NCBI GenBank assembly: GCA_012729055.1
Contig: JAAYDW010000046.1
Coordinates: 1 to 34,238, forward strand
Origin: Deltaproteobacteria bacterium
GTDB taxonomy: Bacteria > Desulfobacterota > Syntrophia > Syntrophales > Smithellaceae
Direction of reading: 5' to 3'
Length of the DNA stretch: 34,238 nucleotides
Position numbers and translations under genes: made by a program. This document shows, piece by piece, positions 1 to 7,648 of the stretch (position 1 is the stretch's first letter; each line of letters opens with the position of its first letter). The notes under the pieces were generated by a model. It did no database searches. It was not told the DNA's origin and saw only the letters and a program-made list of their open reading frames with translations.

Positions 1-17
1 ATGGCTAAGAGGAAGGC

Positions 18-1025
18 ATGCCGAGAAGCGCAAGAATAGACGCCGCTGATGCCGTCCATCACATAATGGTTCGGGGCATCGAACGAAAGAAGATATTTGA
101 ATCGGACGATGACCGGAAGCACTTTCTTCATCGATTGGGGGAAATCCTTCAGGATACCGGCACGACCTGCTTTGCCTGGTCGTTGATGCCCAACCACTTT
201 CATCTGCTTTGCCGCACCGGCGCGGTCCCGATCTCAACCGTCATGAGGCGGCTGTTGACCGGCTATGCGGTGTGGTTCAACCGCAGCCGCCGTCGCCACG
301 GCCATCTGTTTCAAAACCGCTTTAAATCCATTTTATGCCAGGAAGAGGCCTACCTTCTGGAACTCGTGCGCTATATCCATCTCAATCCGCTGCGCGCCGG
401 ATTGGTGCAGGGGCTGGATGAGCTTGATTCCTATGATTATTCCGGCCACAGCGTCCTGATGGGCAAAAACAAAAACCCGTGGCAGGTGACGGAAGAAATT
501 CTCCGATACTTCAGCTCCCGACCGGCTCCGGCCCGGAAAGCCTATCGCAGCTTTGTTGAAGCCGGTATCGTACAGGGGAGACGATCCGACTTGGCGGGCG
601 GCGGTCTGATACGAAGCGCCGGAGGGTGGGACAGCTTAAGACAAAAAAGACGTGAAGGCGTCTATCAGCGCAGTGATGAGCGGATCCTGGGGGACAGCGA
701 GTTCGTCACAAGAGTATTGGCGCGGTCGAAGGAACAGATGAATCAACGCCACGTCCTGCGCTCGGCGGGAATGGATTTGGACAAAATTGCCAAACGTGTT
801 TCTCACATGACGGGACTGGCGCCGAAGGAAATTCTCACGGCAGGCAGGCAACGGCCGATTGTGAGGGCGCGGAGTCTCTTTTGTTACTGGGCGGTTCGCG
901 AGTTGGGCGTTTCGATGTCCAGCCTGGCCATCAGATTCGGAATATCCGTTGTTGCCGTGAGTAAAGCGGTTGTCCGCGGCCGCAAGATTGCAGAGCAGGA
1001 AAAGCTTTCCCTGCTGGAAAGTTAA
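18..1025 (+). CDS. REP-associated tyrosine transposase (Y1/HUH type) with DnaA-like C-terminal helix-turn-helix
   Basis: A single-strand DNA transposase of the IS200-like REP-associated (RAYT/TnpA-REP) type, 335 aa. The HUH motif is H60-F-H62 within MPNHFHLL. The likely catalytic tyrosine is Y119 in RYIHLNPLRAG, with N123 in the metal-binding YxxxN position. An Arg-rich patch (residues 89-93) lies between them. Residues about 217-229 (SDERILGDSEFV region) and a C-terminal helical segment (about 250-325, GMDLDKIAKR onward) look like the DnaA domain IV-like DNA-binding extension common in this subgroup. The start follows a GAGGAAGG ribosome-binding site. No IS ends or TnpB are visible. This family is usually single-copy, domesticated and associated with dispersed REP palindromes, and palindromes of that kind occur at 3567 and 6594. 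The family is confident; present activity is unknown. Confidence 0.9.
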   Translation: MPRSARIDAADAVHHIMVRGIERKKIFESDDDRKHFLHRLGEILQDTGTTCFAWSLMPNHFHLLCRTGAVPISTVMRRLLTGYAVWFNRSRRRHGHLFQNRFKSILCQEEAYLLELVRYIHLNPLRAGLVQGLDELDSYDYSGHSVLMGKNKNPWQVTEEILRYFSSRPAPARKAYRSFVEAGIVQGRRSDLAGGGLIRSAGGWDSLRQKRREGVYQRSDERILGDSEFVTRVLARSKEQMNQRHVLRSAGMDLDKIAKRVSHMTGLAPKEILTAGRQRPIVRARSLFCYWAVRELGVSMSSLAIRFGISVVAVSKAVVRGRKIAEQEKLSLLES

Positions 1026-1116
1026 ATAGTTAACAGCGTCCCTATCTACGCTGACTTCCGTCCGGTCTGTTTTCCTTCCGTTTCCTGAGTAAATCCAGAT
1101 GGATAGCGTTATTTAT

Positions 1117-1193
1117 TGACTGCCGACTATGATTATCTACTAATTTTCATAGTCCGACTATGGAATAAAATAATACTTGACAGTCTCACTATG
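1117..1193 (+). promoter_or_regulatory. Three operator-like sites on a 31-bp pitch in the TetR gene promoter
   Basis: The middle site, 1148-1162, is a perfect 7-1-7 palindrome, CATAGTCCGACTATG. Its right half recurs as GACTATG ending at 1131 and as CACTATG ending at 1193. The three sites therefore end at 1131, 1162 and 1193, exactly 31 bp apart, or about three helical turns. The left arms of the outer sites are degenerate (TGACTGC and GACAGTC). The third site overlaps the -35 hexamer at 1177. Autoregulation by the adjacent TetR protein is inferred from this geometry. Confidence 0.75.
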
Positions 1194-1205
1194 GTGATAT
1201 AGGTT
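1177..1205 (+). promoter_or_regulatory. Putative sigma70 promoter for the TetR gene
   Basis: TTGACA (1177-1182) is a perfect -35. A 17-bp spacer leads to TAGGTT (1200-1205), which keeps T1, A2 and T6 of the -10 consensus. The third operator-like site lies over the -35 and spacer, so bound repressor would block polymerase. Confidence 0.55.
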
Positions 1206-1232
1206 AAAGTCCAAGAGGAAGAAGGTGTCATC

Positions 1233-1979
1233 ATGACAGACCACGCCCGGCCCAAAAGCAGAAAAGACCGCATTATGGATGCGGCGCTGCGCATTTTTGC
1301 CGAGAAGAGTTTTCCGGAAGCCACCATCTCCGAAATCAGCAAGGAAGCGGGAGTGTCCGAAGCCACGATTTACGAATATTTCGGCACCAAGGAAGATCTC
1401 CTGTTTGCCATTCCCGAAAAAATCTCCAACGATACGTTTGAAGAATCCGAAGCCGTTCTGCCCTATATTAAGGATGTGGAAGGCCGGATGCGCGCCATCC
1501 TGTTCAGCTACATTCAGCTGTATCAGGACAATCCGCACTACTCCGCGCTGGTTCTGCTGCAACTGATGTCCAACAAGCGTTTCCGCCAGACCGAGGCGCA
1601 CGCCGCGATCCGGCGCTCCGCGCACCGTCTGCTGGACTGCATCCGCGACGGCATCGCCGACGGCACGTTTCGCGCCGACGCCGACGCCTATCTGATCCGG
1701 TCGCTGCTGATGGGGACGATCGAGCATCTCTTTATCCACTGGCACATGCAGGGAATGCCCAAACGCGAAAAAAGCATCATGGACATGCTCGATCCGTTTC
1801 TGGAAATCGTCTTAAGCGGCATCCGGGCGAAAAAGGATCCGCAGGGGCTGACGCTACGGCTCAACCTCGAAGACGCCCGCGCGCTGGGGCAGCTTCTGCA
1901 GGATGACGCAACCGTAAAATCGTCCGGCCGCGCTTCAGCAACGGCCGGGAAGAGCAAAAAAACAAAAAGTAAGAAATAG
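1233..1979 (+). CDS. TetR/AcrR-family transcriptional regulator
   Basis: A 248-aa regulator with an N-terminal TetR helix-turn-helix (residues about 12-60, AALRIFAEKSFPEATISEIS then GVSEATIYEYFGTKEDLL). An all-helical C-terminal ligand and dimer domain runs to about residue 205. The tail is basic and low-complexity, ending KSKKTKSKK, which is unusual for the family and may add nonspecific DNA contacts. The start has an AAGAGGAAGAAGG ribosome-binding region. It is the first gene of the catabolic island and ends 72 bp before the AbfD-type dehydratase start, so it probably controls itself and that gene set. TetR members near acyl-CoA genes (FadR/PsrA-like) often bind acyl-CoA; a ligand of that kind is inference only. 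Confidence 0.93.
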   Translation: MTDHARPKSRKDRIMDAALRIFAEKSFPEATISEISKEAGVSEATIYEYFGTKEDLLFAIPEKISNDTFEESEAVLPYIKDVEGRMRAILFSYIQLYQDNPHYSALVLLQLMSNKRFRQTEAHAAIRRSAHRLLDCIRDGIADGTFRADADAYLIRSLLMGTIEHLFIHWHMQGMPKREKSIMDMLDPFLEIVLSGIRAKKDPQGLTLRLNLEDARALGQLLQDDATVKSSGRASATAGKSKKTKSKK

Positions 1980-2051
1980 AGGATAGTGATCCGGATGACC
2001 TCCGGGTTTACGTTAAATTTTAAACCACATTGTAAAAGAAAGGATAAAATC

Positions 2052-3551
2052 ATGAGAACAAAGCAGGATTACATTAACGGTCTTTCCAAAATGAAACGGA
2101 ACATTTATTTTGACGGCCAGCTGATCGACCGCACCGACGAACTGCAGATGGATTGTCTCAATACCATCGGGACGACCTATGACGAAGCGGCCAAGCCGGA
2201 AAACGAAGCGCTGTGCACGGCCACGTCGCATTTGACGGGACAGAAGATCAACCGCTTCACCCACATTCACCAGAACACGGACGACCTGCACAAGAAGCAG
2301 GACATGACCCGGATGCTCTGCCAGAAAGTGGGCGGCTGCATTCAGCGCTGCATGGGCATCGACGGCACGAACGCGATGTACAACGTTTCCTACGAGGCGG
2401 ACAAGATCAAACCGGGCGAAACCAACTATCATGAGAACTTCAAGAAATGGCTGACCCGCTTCCAGACGGAAGACCTGATCGGCTGCTGCGCCCAGACGGA
2501 TACCAAGGGCGACCGGCTGCTCCGCCCCGCGGATCAGCCCAACCCCGGTTCCTATGTGCATATCAAGGAAAGAACCAAGGACGGCATCATCGTCGAAGGC
2601 TGCAAGGTTCACATTTCGGAAGCCTCCGTGGCCGACGAAGTGCTGGTTCTGCCGACTCGCGCGCTGCGTAAGGAAGACGCGAACTACGCCGTGGGCTTCG
2701 CCATTCCCGGCGACTGGGACGGTTTGAAGCAGGTCGTCACGATTCATAATCTGCGCAACCGCGAGCACTACAAACGCGGTTTCATGCCGGGCGCGACCGA
2801 TTCCTACATGATCTTTGAAAACTGCTTCGTGCCGTGGGAACGCGTGTTCCTGGCGGGCGAATATCAGCACGGCGGCGCGCTGGCGCTGCTGTTCGCTCTG
2901 TTCCATCGCCACTCCTACTCGGGCTGCAAGCCGGCGATCGGCGACGTCATCCTGGGCAGCGCCGCCCTGGCCGCGGAAGTGAACAACATCCACAAGGCCG
3001 AACATGTGCGCGAAAAGCTGGCGGAGATCATCATGACGATCGAACTGGGCTACGCGGCGGGTTACACGGCGTCCGACCTGGGTAAACCCGAAGTCTATAT
3101 GCCGGGTGTCGGCTTTGTGCCTTACGGACCCGGCTCGTACATTCCGAACTCTATTTACTGCAACGTCGGCCGCTGCCTGTCGGGCGAGGCGGTCTGGAGA
3201 GAAGCCGAAATTCTGTGCGACATTTCCGGCGGCGTCACGGCGACCTTCCCGCATGAAAAGGATTTCGCGAATCCGGCAACGGGCGAAGCGCTCTTGAAAT
3301 ACACCAAGCGCAATCCGAAGATGTCGGCCGAAGACCAGGCGCAGTTCTGGCGCTATCTGGGCGACGCCCTGTGCTCCGCCACCGGCGGGATCACGAACGT
3401 CGGCAACTATCACGGCGGCGGATCTCCGATCATGGAGCAGATCGCGATTACGACGCAGTACGACATCGAATCCCGCAAGAAGCTGGTGAAATACATTGCC
3501 GGCATGAGCGGCGGCGACCGTGAGGCGCTGGCGCCCAAAGCCAAGAAATAA
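2052..3551 (+). CDS. abfD: 4-hydroxybutyryl-CoA dehydratase / vinylacetyl-CoA delta-isomerase family protein
   Basis: A 499-aa member of the AbfD/HpaB flavoprotein family. The characterised enzyme dehydrates 4-hydroxybutyryl-CoA to crotonyl-CoA through a ketyl radical, using FAD and a [4Fe-4S] cluster. The unusual cluster ligand set is present: C96 and C100 (CIQRC), H285 and C292 (HRHSYSGC). The H-to-C spacing of 7 is as in the Clostridium enzyme (C99, C103, H292, C299), and the following Lys (K293) and Y289 are also conserved. The start is the ATG preceded by AAAGGA; an upstream in-frame ATG at 1986 would add 22 unlike residues. The cluster ligands argue for a true dehydratase rather than a flavin monooxygenase. 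The segment KVHISEA differs from the AHQTG-type substrate loop I recall for AbfD, so the hydroxyacyl-CoA substrate may differ. Confidence 0.88.
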   Translation: MRTKQDYINGLSKMKRNIYFDGQLIDRTDELQMDCLNTIGTTYDEAAKPENEALCTATSHLTGQKINRFTHIHQNTDDLHKKQDMTRMLCQKVGGCIQRCMGIDGTNAMYNVSYEADKIKPGETNYHENFKKWLTRFQTEDLIGCCAQTDTKGDRLLRPADQPNPGSYVHIKERTKDGIIVEGCKVHISEASVADEVLVLPTRALRKEDANYAVGFAIPGDWDGLKQVVTIHNLRNREHYKRGFMPGATDSYMIFENCFVPWERVFLAGEYQHGGALALLFALFHRHSYSGCKPAIGDVILGSAALAAEVNNIHKAEHVREKLAEIIMTIELGYAAGYTASDLGKPEVYMPGVGFVPYGPGSYIPNSIYCNVGRCLSGEAVWREAEILCDISGGVTATFPHEKDFANPATGEALLKYTKRNPKMSAEDQAQFWRYLGDALCSATGGITNVGNYHGGGSPIMEQIAITTQYDIESRKKLVKYIAGMSGGDREALAPKAKK

Positions 3552-3566
3552 GATTCGGTCACCCCT

Positions 3567-3613
3567 GTAGGGAACGGTTGCGAAACCTTCGGGTCATCAA
3601 GACCGTTCCCTAC
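3567..3613. repeat. REP-like inverted palindrome, copy 1
   Basis: The arms GTAGGGAACGGT (3567-3578) and ACCGTTCCCTAC (3602-3613) are a perfect 12-bp inverted repeat around a 23-nt loop. The same AGGGAACGGT core recurs in the same inverted arrangement at 6594-6642. It sits 15 bp after the dehydratase stop and lacks a T-tract, so it is not a standard terminator. A REP doublet mobilised by a transposase like the one at 18-1025 is the likeliest origin. Confidence 0.7.
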
Positions 3614-3697
3614 GACCGGCGGCCTCCATAAAAAGGCTTGCAAATTCCCGTTAAATCGTCTTTCTAAGAATCAAAAATATACAAAGGAGTTTTTGCC

Positions 3698-4495
3698 ATG
3701 TTTGATCTTTCCCAGTTTTCACTGAAGGGTAAAGTGGCCATCGTGACCGGCGGCAGCCGCGGCATCGGCCAGGGAATCGCCTATGGCTTCGCCAAAGCCG
3801 GCGCGAAAGTCGCCATCACCAGCCGCAAGGCGCAGGATCTGGAAGCCACCGCCTGCGAAATGACCGCTGTCGGTTGCGAGGTTCTCGTCGTTCCCGCGCA
3901 CTTAGGTAAACTTGAAGAAATTCAGCGGGTGGTGGACACCGTGGTCCAAAAATTCGGCCGCATCGACATTCTGGTCAACAACGCCGGCGCCAGCCCGGCC
4001 ATGGCGTCCGTTCTGGATGCCGACGAACGCCTCTGGGACACCATTATGAACCTGAACCTCAAGGGCGTTTATTTCATGAGTCAGGCCTGCGCCAAAGTCA
4101 TGAAGAAGCAGGGCGGCGGAAGAATCATCAACATCGCCTCCATCGACGGCGTCAATCCGGAGCCGTTTGTGAGCGTTTATTCCATTTCCAAGGCCGGCGT
4201 CCGCCAGGCGACGCGTGCGTTTGCCATGGAGCTGGCGCGCGACAACATCATGGTCAACGCGATCCTGCCGGGGCCCATCAGCACGAAAATGATGAATTCC
4301 CACTGGGGGCACCTGTCGCCGGAAGAAGCGCAGAAGCAGAAGGAAGAGCTGTGCAAGCATCTGCCCACCTGCCGGATCGGCGAACCGGATGAAATTGCCG
4401 GCGCGGCGGTTTATCTCGCTTCCGACGCGTCGAGCTACACCACCGGCGCCGAGATCATCATCGACGGCGGTCTGCTTCTGGGCTCGCACGTGTAG
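3698..4495 (+). CDS. Short-chain dehydrogenase/reductase (SDR, FabG-like)
   Basis: A 265-aa classical SDR. The cofactor glycine motif TGGSRGIG is at residues 17-24, NNAG at 94-97, and the catalytic set is S148, Y161 and K165 (YSISK). The C-terminus ends with the usual GAEIIIDGGL segment. These enzymes oxidise or reduce a hydroxyl/keto group with NAD(P)H; near acyl-CoA genes a 3-hydroxyacyl-CoA or related alcohol is the plausible substrate. The start follows AAAGGAG. A strong terminator lies just downstream (4543), so it may be the last gene of the TetR-dehydratase-SDR unit. The fold is certain; the substrate is not. Confidence 0.93.
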   Translation: MFDLSQFSLKGKVAIVTGGSRGIGQGIAYGFAKAGAKVAITSRKAQDLEATACEMTAVGCEVLVVPAHLGKLEEIQRVVDTVVQKFGRIDILVNNAGASPAMASVLDADERLWDTIMNLNLKGVYFMSQACAKVMKKQGGGRIINIASIDGVNPEPFVSVYSISKAGVRQATRAFAMELARDNIMVNAILPGPISTKMMNSHWGHLSPEEAQKQKEELCKHLPTCRIGEPDEIAGAAVYLASDASSYTTGAEIIIDGGLLLGSHV

Positions 4496-4542
4496 AAAAA
4501 CCGCGGACCGCTCGTCTGCCGGTCTGCAACGCTTAAAAATTG

Positions 4543-4586
4543 TGCGCCGCCGCCCGAAGCGGCGGCGCATCCCTTCTTTTTTTTTA
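4543..4586 (+). terminator. Strong intrinsic terminator or attenuator before the OYE-type gene
   Basis: The 11-bp GC stem TGCGCCGCCGC (4543-4553) pairs with GCGGCGGCGCA (4559-4569) around loop CCGAA. A T-tract of about ten residues starts at 4576. It ends only about 20 nt before the start codon of the next same-strand gene, so it could attenuate read-through into that gene. Confidence 0.85.
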
Positions 4587-4605
4587 TCTGCAAAGGAGAT
4601 CGTCC

Positions 4606-6564
4606 ATGAAAACACTTGAACACCTGTTGTCCCCTCTTGCCGTAAGATCGTTGACCCTGCCCAACCGGCTGGTGATGCCGCCGATGGGGACCGGCCTTGG
4701 CAATGAAGATTCAACGGTCAGCGAAGCCAACCTGGCTTACATCCGGCGGCGGGCGCAAAGCGGCGTCGGCCTCGTCATTACGGAAATCACCTGCATCCAT
4801 CCGTCCGGGCTGGTATCGCCCCATTCGCTGGGCGTCTGGGACGACAAGTTCATTCCCGGACTGACAAAGATGGCCCAGGCCATTCACGACGCGGGGGCCA
4901 AAGTGGCCATGCAGCTCCATCACTGCGGCCGGGAAAATTATCTTTTCCTCAAGCAGAAGCGGGCCATCGGTCCTTCGGCGGTGCCCAGCTTCGTTTTCGG
5001 CTTCCTGGGACCGCCCCGGGAGATGACGCTGGGCGAAATCCGGGAGATCATTGACGCGTTCGGCGCGGGCGCGGCGCGGGCGAAGGCCGCCGGTTTTGAC
5101 ATGGTCGAGCTGCACGGAGCCCACGGCTACCTGCTCATGCAGTTTCTGTCCGGCCTGTCCAATCGCCGGACGGACGAGTACGGCGGAGATTTCAAGGGGC
5201 GCGCGCGCTTCATGCTGGAATGCATCGCCTCCGTGCGCAAACAGGTGGGACCGGATTTCCCCGTTTCGATCCGCATCTCCGGCGAGGAATGCGTGAAAGG
5301 CGGCTATACGATCCAGGATATCCAGACCATCATTCCCGACCTGGTCGCGGCCGGGGCCGATCTCATCAACGTTTCCTTCGGCACGCACGGCTCGCCGGAA
5401 GTGAACACCGATACGCCCAACGCCAGCGCTCCGGTGGAGTACGATCCCGGCTTTAAGGCTTATCTGGCCCGCAAGGTCAAGGAAGTCACGAACGTGCCGG
5501 TGATTTCCGTCGGGCGCTACACCGATCCGTTTCTCATGGACGACGTGATCGCCCGCGGCGACGCGGACCTGATTGCCGTGGGCCGGCAGCATCTGGCCGA
5601 TCCGGACTTTCTGAAAAACGCCGTGGCCGGCCATCCGGAAGACACGCTGGAATGTCTGGCCTGCAACCAGGGGTGCATCGAGCGCGAGGCGCTGGAGCAA
5701 AAGCCGGTGCGCTGCGCGATCAATCCCGAAACCGGACAGGAACTTTTGCGGCCTGCCGGTCCGGCAAAGAACAAACAAAATGTCTGGGTGGTGGGCGGCG
5801 GGCCCGCCGGCCTTACGGCCGCGCTGGAAGCCGCGCGCCTGGGGCATCGCGTGACGCTGTTCGAACGCGAAAGCCGCACCGGCGGGAACGTGCGCTATGC
5901 CGCGCTGGCGCCGCATAAAAACGTTTACGACCGGTTTATCCGGACGCTTTCGGCGAAATGCGAAAAGCAGGGCGTGTCCTTCAAGCTCGGCACGACCGTC
6001 ACCGAAGCCATGATCGACGAGGCCAAGCCCGACGCAGTGATTCTGGCCATCGGCGCAGACAAAACCGCCTGCCCGGCGGAAGGCGCGAATGCGTCGGTGG
6101 TTTGCGACGCCTGGCAGATTCTGGACGGCAGCGTCAAACCCAAGGAGCCCGCCGTCATTATCGGCGCGGGTCTGGTCGGTCTGGAAACGGCGGATTTCAT
6201 GCGGGAAAAAGGCCTGAAGAACATCACGGTCGTCGAAATGCTGGCCAAACCGCCGGTCCTGGCGCAGGCGGCCCACGGCCAGATGCTTTACCGGCGGCTC
6301 GCGGCGCAGGGCGTCCGGCTCATGTACGGAACCAAGGTGAACAAAATCGAAGAAGATGCGGTCACCGTCGAGACGAAAGGCGAACAAACGAAGCTGGCCC
6401 CGGTGGCGCAGGTCATCGTCGCCATTGGTGTGACGCCCCGGTCCGAACTGCGGGAGGCCCTGGAGAAAAAAGGCATCCGCCACGTCGTGGTCGGCGACGC
6501 CGTTGCGCCCCGACGGATCATCGAAGCGACGACGGACGGTGCGAATGCGGCCTGGGAACTGTAA
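4606..6564 (+). CDS. OYE-family NADH:flavin oxidoreductase with C-terminal FAD/NAD domain (2,4-dienoyl-CoA reductase / enoate reductase type)
   Basis: A 652-aa two-part flavoenzyme that by family reduces activated C=C bonds (dienoyl-CoA, enoates or steroid enones). The N-terminal FMN TIM barrel (about 1-345) has the HGAHGYLLMQFLS segment with Y175 as candidate proton donor. Four cysteines, C350, C353, C357 and C370 (CLACNQGC then C), would hold the [4Fe-4S] cluster that links FMN to FAD. The C-terminal half (about 393-652) begins with the Rossmann motif VVGGGPAGL and has a second nucleotide-binding GAGLVGLE segment. The start ATG follows AAAGGAG; an upstream GTG-type start would include the terminator hairpin and is rejected. 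Length and layout match FadH/BaiCD-like enzymes, but the substrate is undetermined. Confidence 0.92.
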   Translation: MKTLEHLLSPLAVRSLTLPNRLVMPPMGTGLGNEDSTVSEANLAYIRRRAQSGVGLVITEITCIHPSGLVSPHSLGVWDDKFIPGLTKMAQAIHDAGAKVAMQLHHCGRENYLFLKQKRAIGPSAVPSFVFGFLGPPREMTLGEIREIIDAFGAGAARAKAAGFDMVELHGAHGYLLMQFLSGLSNRRTDEYGGDFKGRARFMLECIASVRKQVGPDFPVSIRISGEECVKGGYTIQDIQTIIPDLVAAGADLINVSFGTHGSPEVNTDTPNASAPVEYDPGFKAYLARKVKEVTNVPVISVGRYTDPFLMDDVIARGDADLIAVGRQHLADPDFLKNAVAGHPEDTLECLACNQGCIEREALEQKPVRCAINPETGQELLRPAGPAKNKQNVWVVGGGPAGLTAALEAARLGHRVTLFERESRTGGNVRYAALAPHKNVYDRFIRTLSAKCEKQGVSFKLGTTVTEAMIDEAKPDAVILAIGADKTACPAEGANASVVCDAWQILDGSVKPKEPAVIIGAGLVGLETADFMREKGLKNITVVEMLAKPPVLAQAAHGQMLYRRLAAQGVRLMYGTKVNKIEEDAVTVETKGEQTKLAPVAQVIVAIGVTPRSELREALEKKGIRHVVVGDAVAPRRIIEATTDGANAAWEL

Positions 6565-6593
6565 AGAAAGGTGCAAGGTCCAAAGTTCAAGGA

Positions 6594-6642
6594 GCAGGGA
6601 ACGGTCGCGGCCGCCCGTGTGGGCGCCAAGACCGTTCCCTGC
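6594..6642. repeat. REP-like inverted palindrome, copy 2
   Basis: The arms GCAGGGAACGGTC (6594-6606) and GACCGTTCCCTGC (6630-6642) are a perfect 13-bp inverted repeat. The loop can itself fold (CGCCC-GTGT-GGGCG). The core and orientation match copy 1 at 3567. It lies between the OYE-type gene and the next hydrolase gene, ending 24 nt before that start codon, so the transcript leader would be highly structured. Confidence 0.75.
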
Positions 6643-6666
6643 GAGAAACACATACGAGGTTTTTTT

Positions 6667-7548
6667 ATGCCGATGAATACGTACAAAATTACGGTGCCCA
6701 GAGGCACGTTCAACATCCGGGACCGGGGGAACAAAGACGGATTTCCCGTCGTCATGCTGCACGGCTGGCCGGAAAGTTCGTATTGCTGGGAGGCGGTCGG
6801 CGCTTTTCTGGATCCGTCTTTCCGGATCATTGCCCCCGATTTGCGGGGCCTGGGCGAAAGCGAACGGACGTTGAATAATGCTGCGGCGTACCAGAAGGCG
6901 GAACTGGCCAAAGACATGGTCGAGGTGCTCGACGCTCTGAAGGTCGATGCCTTCTTTCTGGTCGGCCATGACTGGGGCGGCATCGTTGCCCAGGAAGTGG
7001 CGCTCCTGGTTCCCGACCGGGTGAAAAAGCTGGCGATCCTGAACATTCCCGTCATCACGAACGCGAAAGGCTATGCCGAAGCGATCGAGGTGATTTACAG
7101 CCGCGGCGCCGTGCCTTTCTGGTATCAGCATTTCCAGCAGATGCCGGGGCTTGCGGAAGGCATGATTCCGGGCAATGAAGAGGTCTGGATCCGCTATTTC
7201 TTCGGACGGGCGGGCAAAGACGGCACGATCGATCCGCAGGCCATCGCCGAGTACATCCGCTGCTACCGCATCGCCGATACGCCCGCCGCGGGCGCGGCTT
7301 ATTACCGCGCCATGCGCGAGGACGCCAAACGCTGGAAGGCGCTGGCCGGAGTCAAGTTTTCCATGCCGGCGCTCTACATCCACGGCAACGAGGATCCCGT
7401 CATCGTTGCGGAAAACTTAAACCACATCGAAGAGTGTTTCGATGCGATCCGGGTCGAATCCGTCAAGGCGGGGCACTTCGTGCAGGAGGAAAAGCCGAAA
7501 GAAGTTGCCGCCTTAATGAATGCGTTTTTCAAGGAAGGAACGGTTTGA
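6667..7548 (+). CDS. Alpha/beta hydrolase, epoxide hydrolase/haloalkane dehalogenase-like
   Basis: A 293-aa alpha/beta hydrolase. The oxyanion motif is HGWPES (32-37). The nucleophile elbow GHDWGG carries Asp (D102) rather than Ser, as in epoxide hydrolases and dehalogenases. The acid is D243 (HGNEDPV) and the base H270 (AGHF). In the cap domain the second epoxide-hydrolase tyrosine is present (Y213 in YYRAM). The first is replaced by Phe (F156 in HFQQMPG, where the tandem neighbour has Y152 in YFQIPG), so epoxide ring opening is uncertain. The ATG is preceded by ACGAGG; the leader holds REP copy 2. It is the first of two tandem paralogues. Confidence 0.85.
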   Translation: MPMNTYKITVPRGTFNIRDRGNKDGFPVVMLHGWPESSYCWEAVGAFLDPSFRIIAPDLRGLGESERTLNNAAAYQKAELAKDMVEVLDALKVDAFFLVGHDWGGIVAQEVALLVPDRVKKLAILNIPVITNAKGYAEAIEVIYSRGAVPFWYQHFQQMPGLAEGMIPGNEEVWIRYFFGRAGKDGTIDPQAIAEYIRCYRIADTPAAGAAYYRAMREDAKRWKALAGVKFSMPALYIHGNEDPVIVAENLNHIEECFDAIRVESVKAGHFVQEEKPKEVAALMNAFFKEGTV

Positions 7549-7558
7549 AACCGTTTCC
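7537..7558 (+). repeat. Short palindrome over the hydrolase stop codon
   Basis: AACGGTTT (7539-7546) and AAACCGTT (7548-7555) form an 8-1-8 palindrome that contains the TGA stop at 7546-7548. The core GGAACGGT/ACCGTTTCC resembles the REP-like arms at 3567 and 6594 but with almost no loop. There is no T-tract, so it is not a classical terminator. Confidence 0.5.
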
Positions 7559-7648
7559 CGACAGCGATGATGAAGGGCGAAAAGCGCCCATGAAATAACC
7601 GAATCGGCTGGTCATTTCCGGCCTGTCAACCTTCTGAAGGAGGTTCCC

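Noticed and set aside
2013-3413. Minus-strand open frame of 466 codons
   Set aside because: It is antisense to the AbfD-type gene, which has all cluster ligands; no independent support.
4711-7383. Very long minus-strand open frame (890 codons) opposite the OYE-type and first hydrolase genes
   Set aside because: It lies antisense to two genes with complete family motifs. Its translation is Arg/His/Gly-rich low-complexity sequence, and such frames arise from third-position GC bias.
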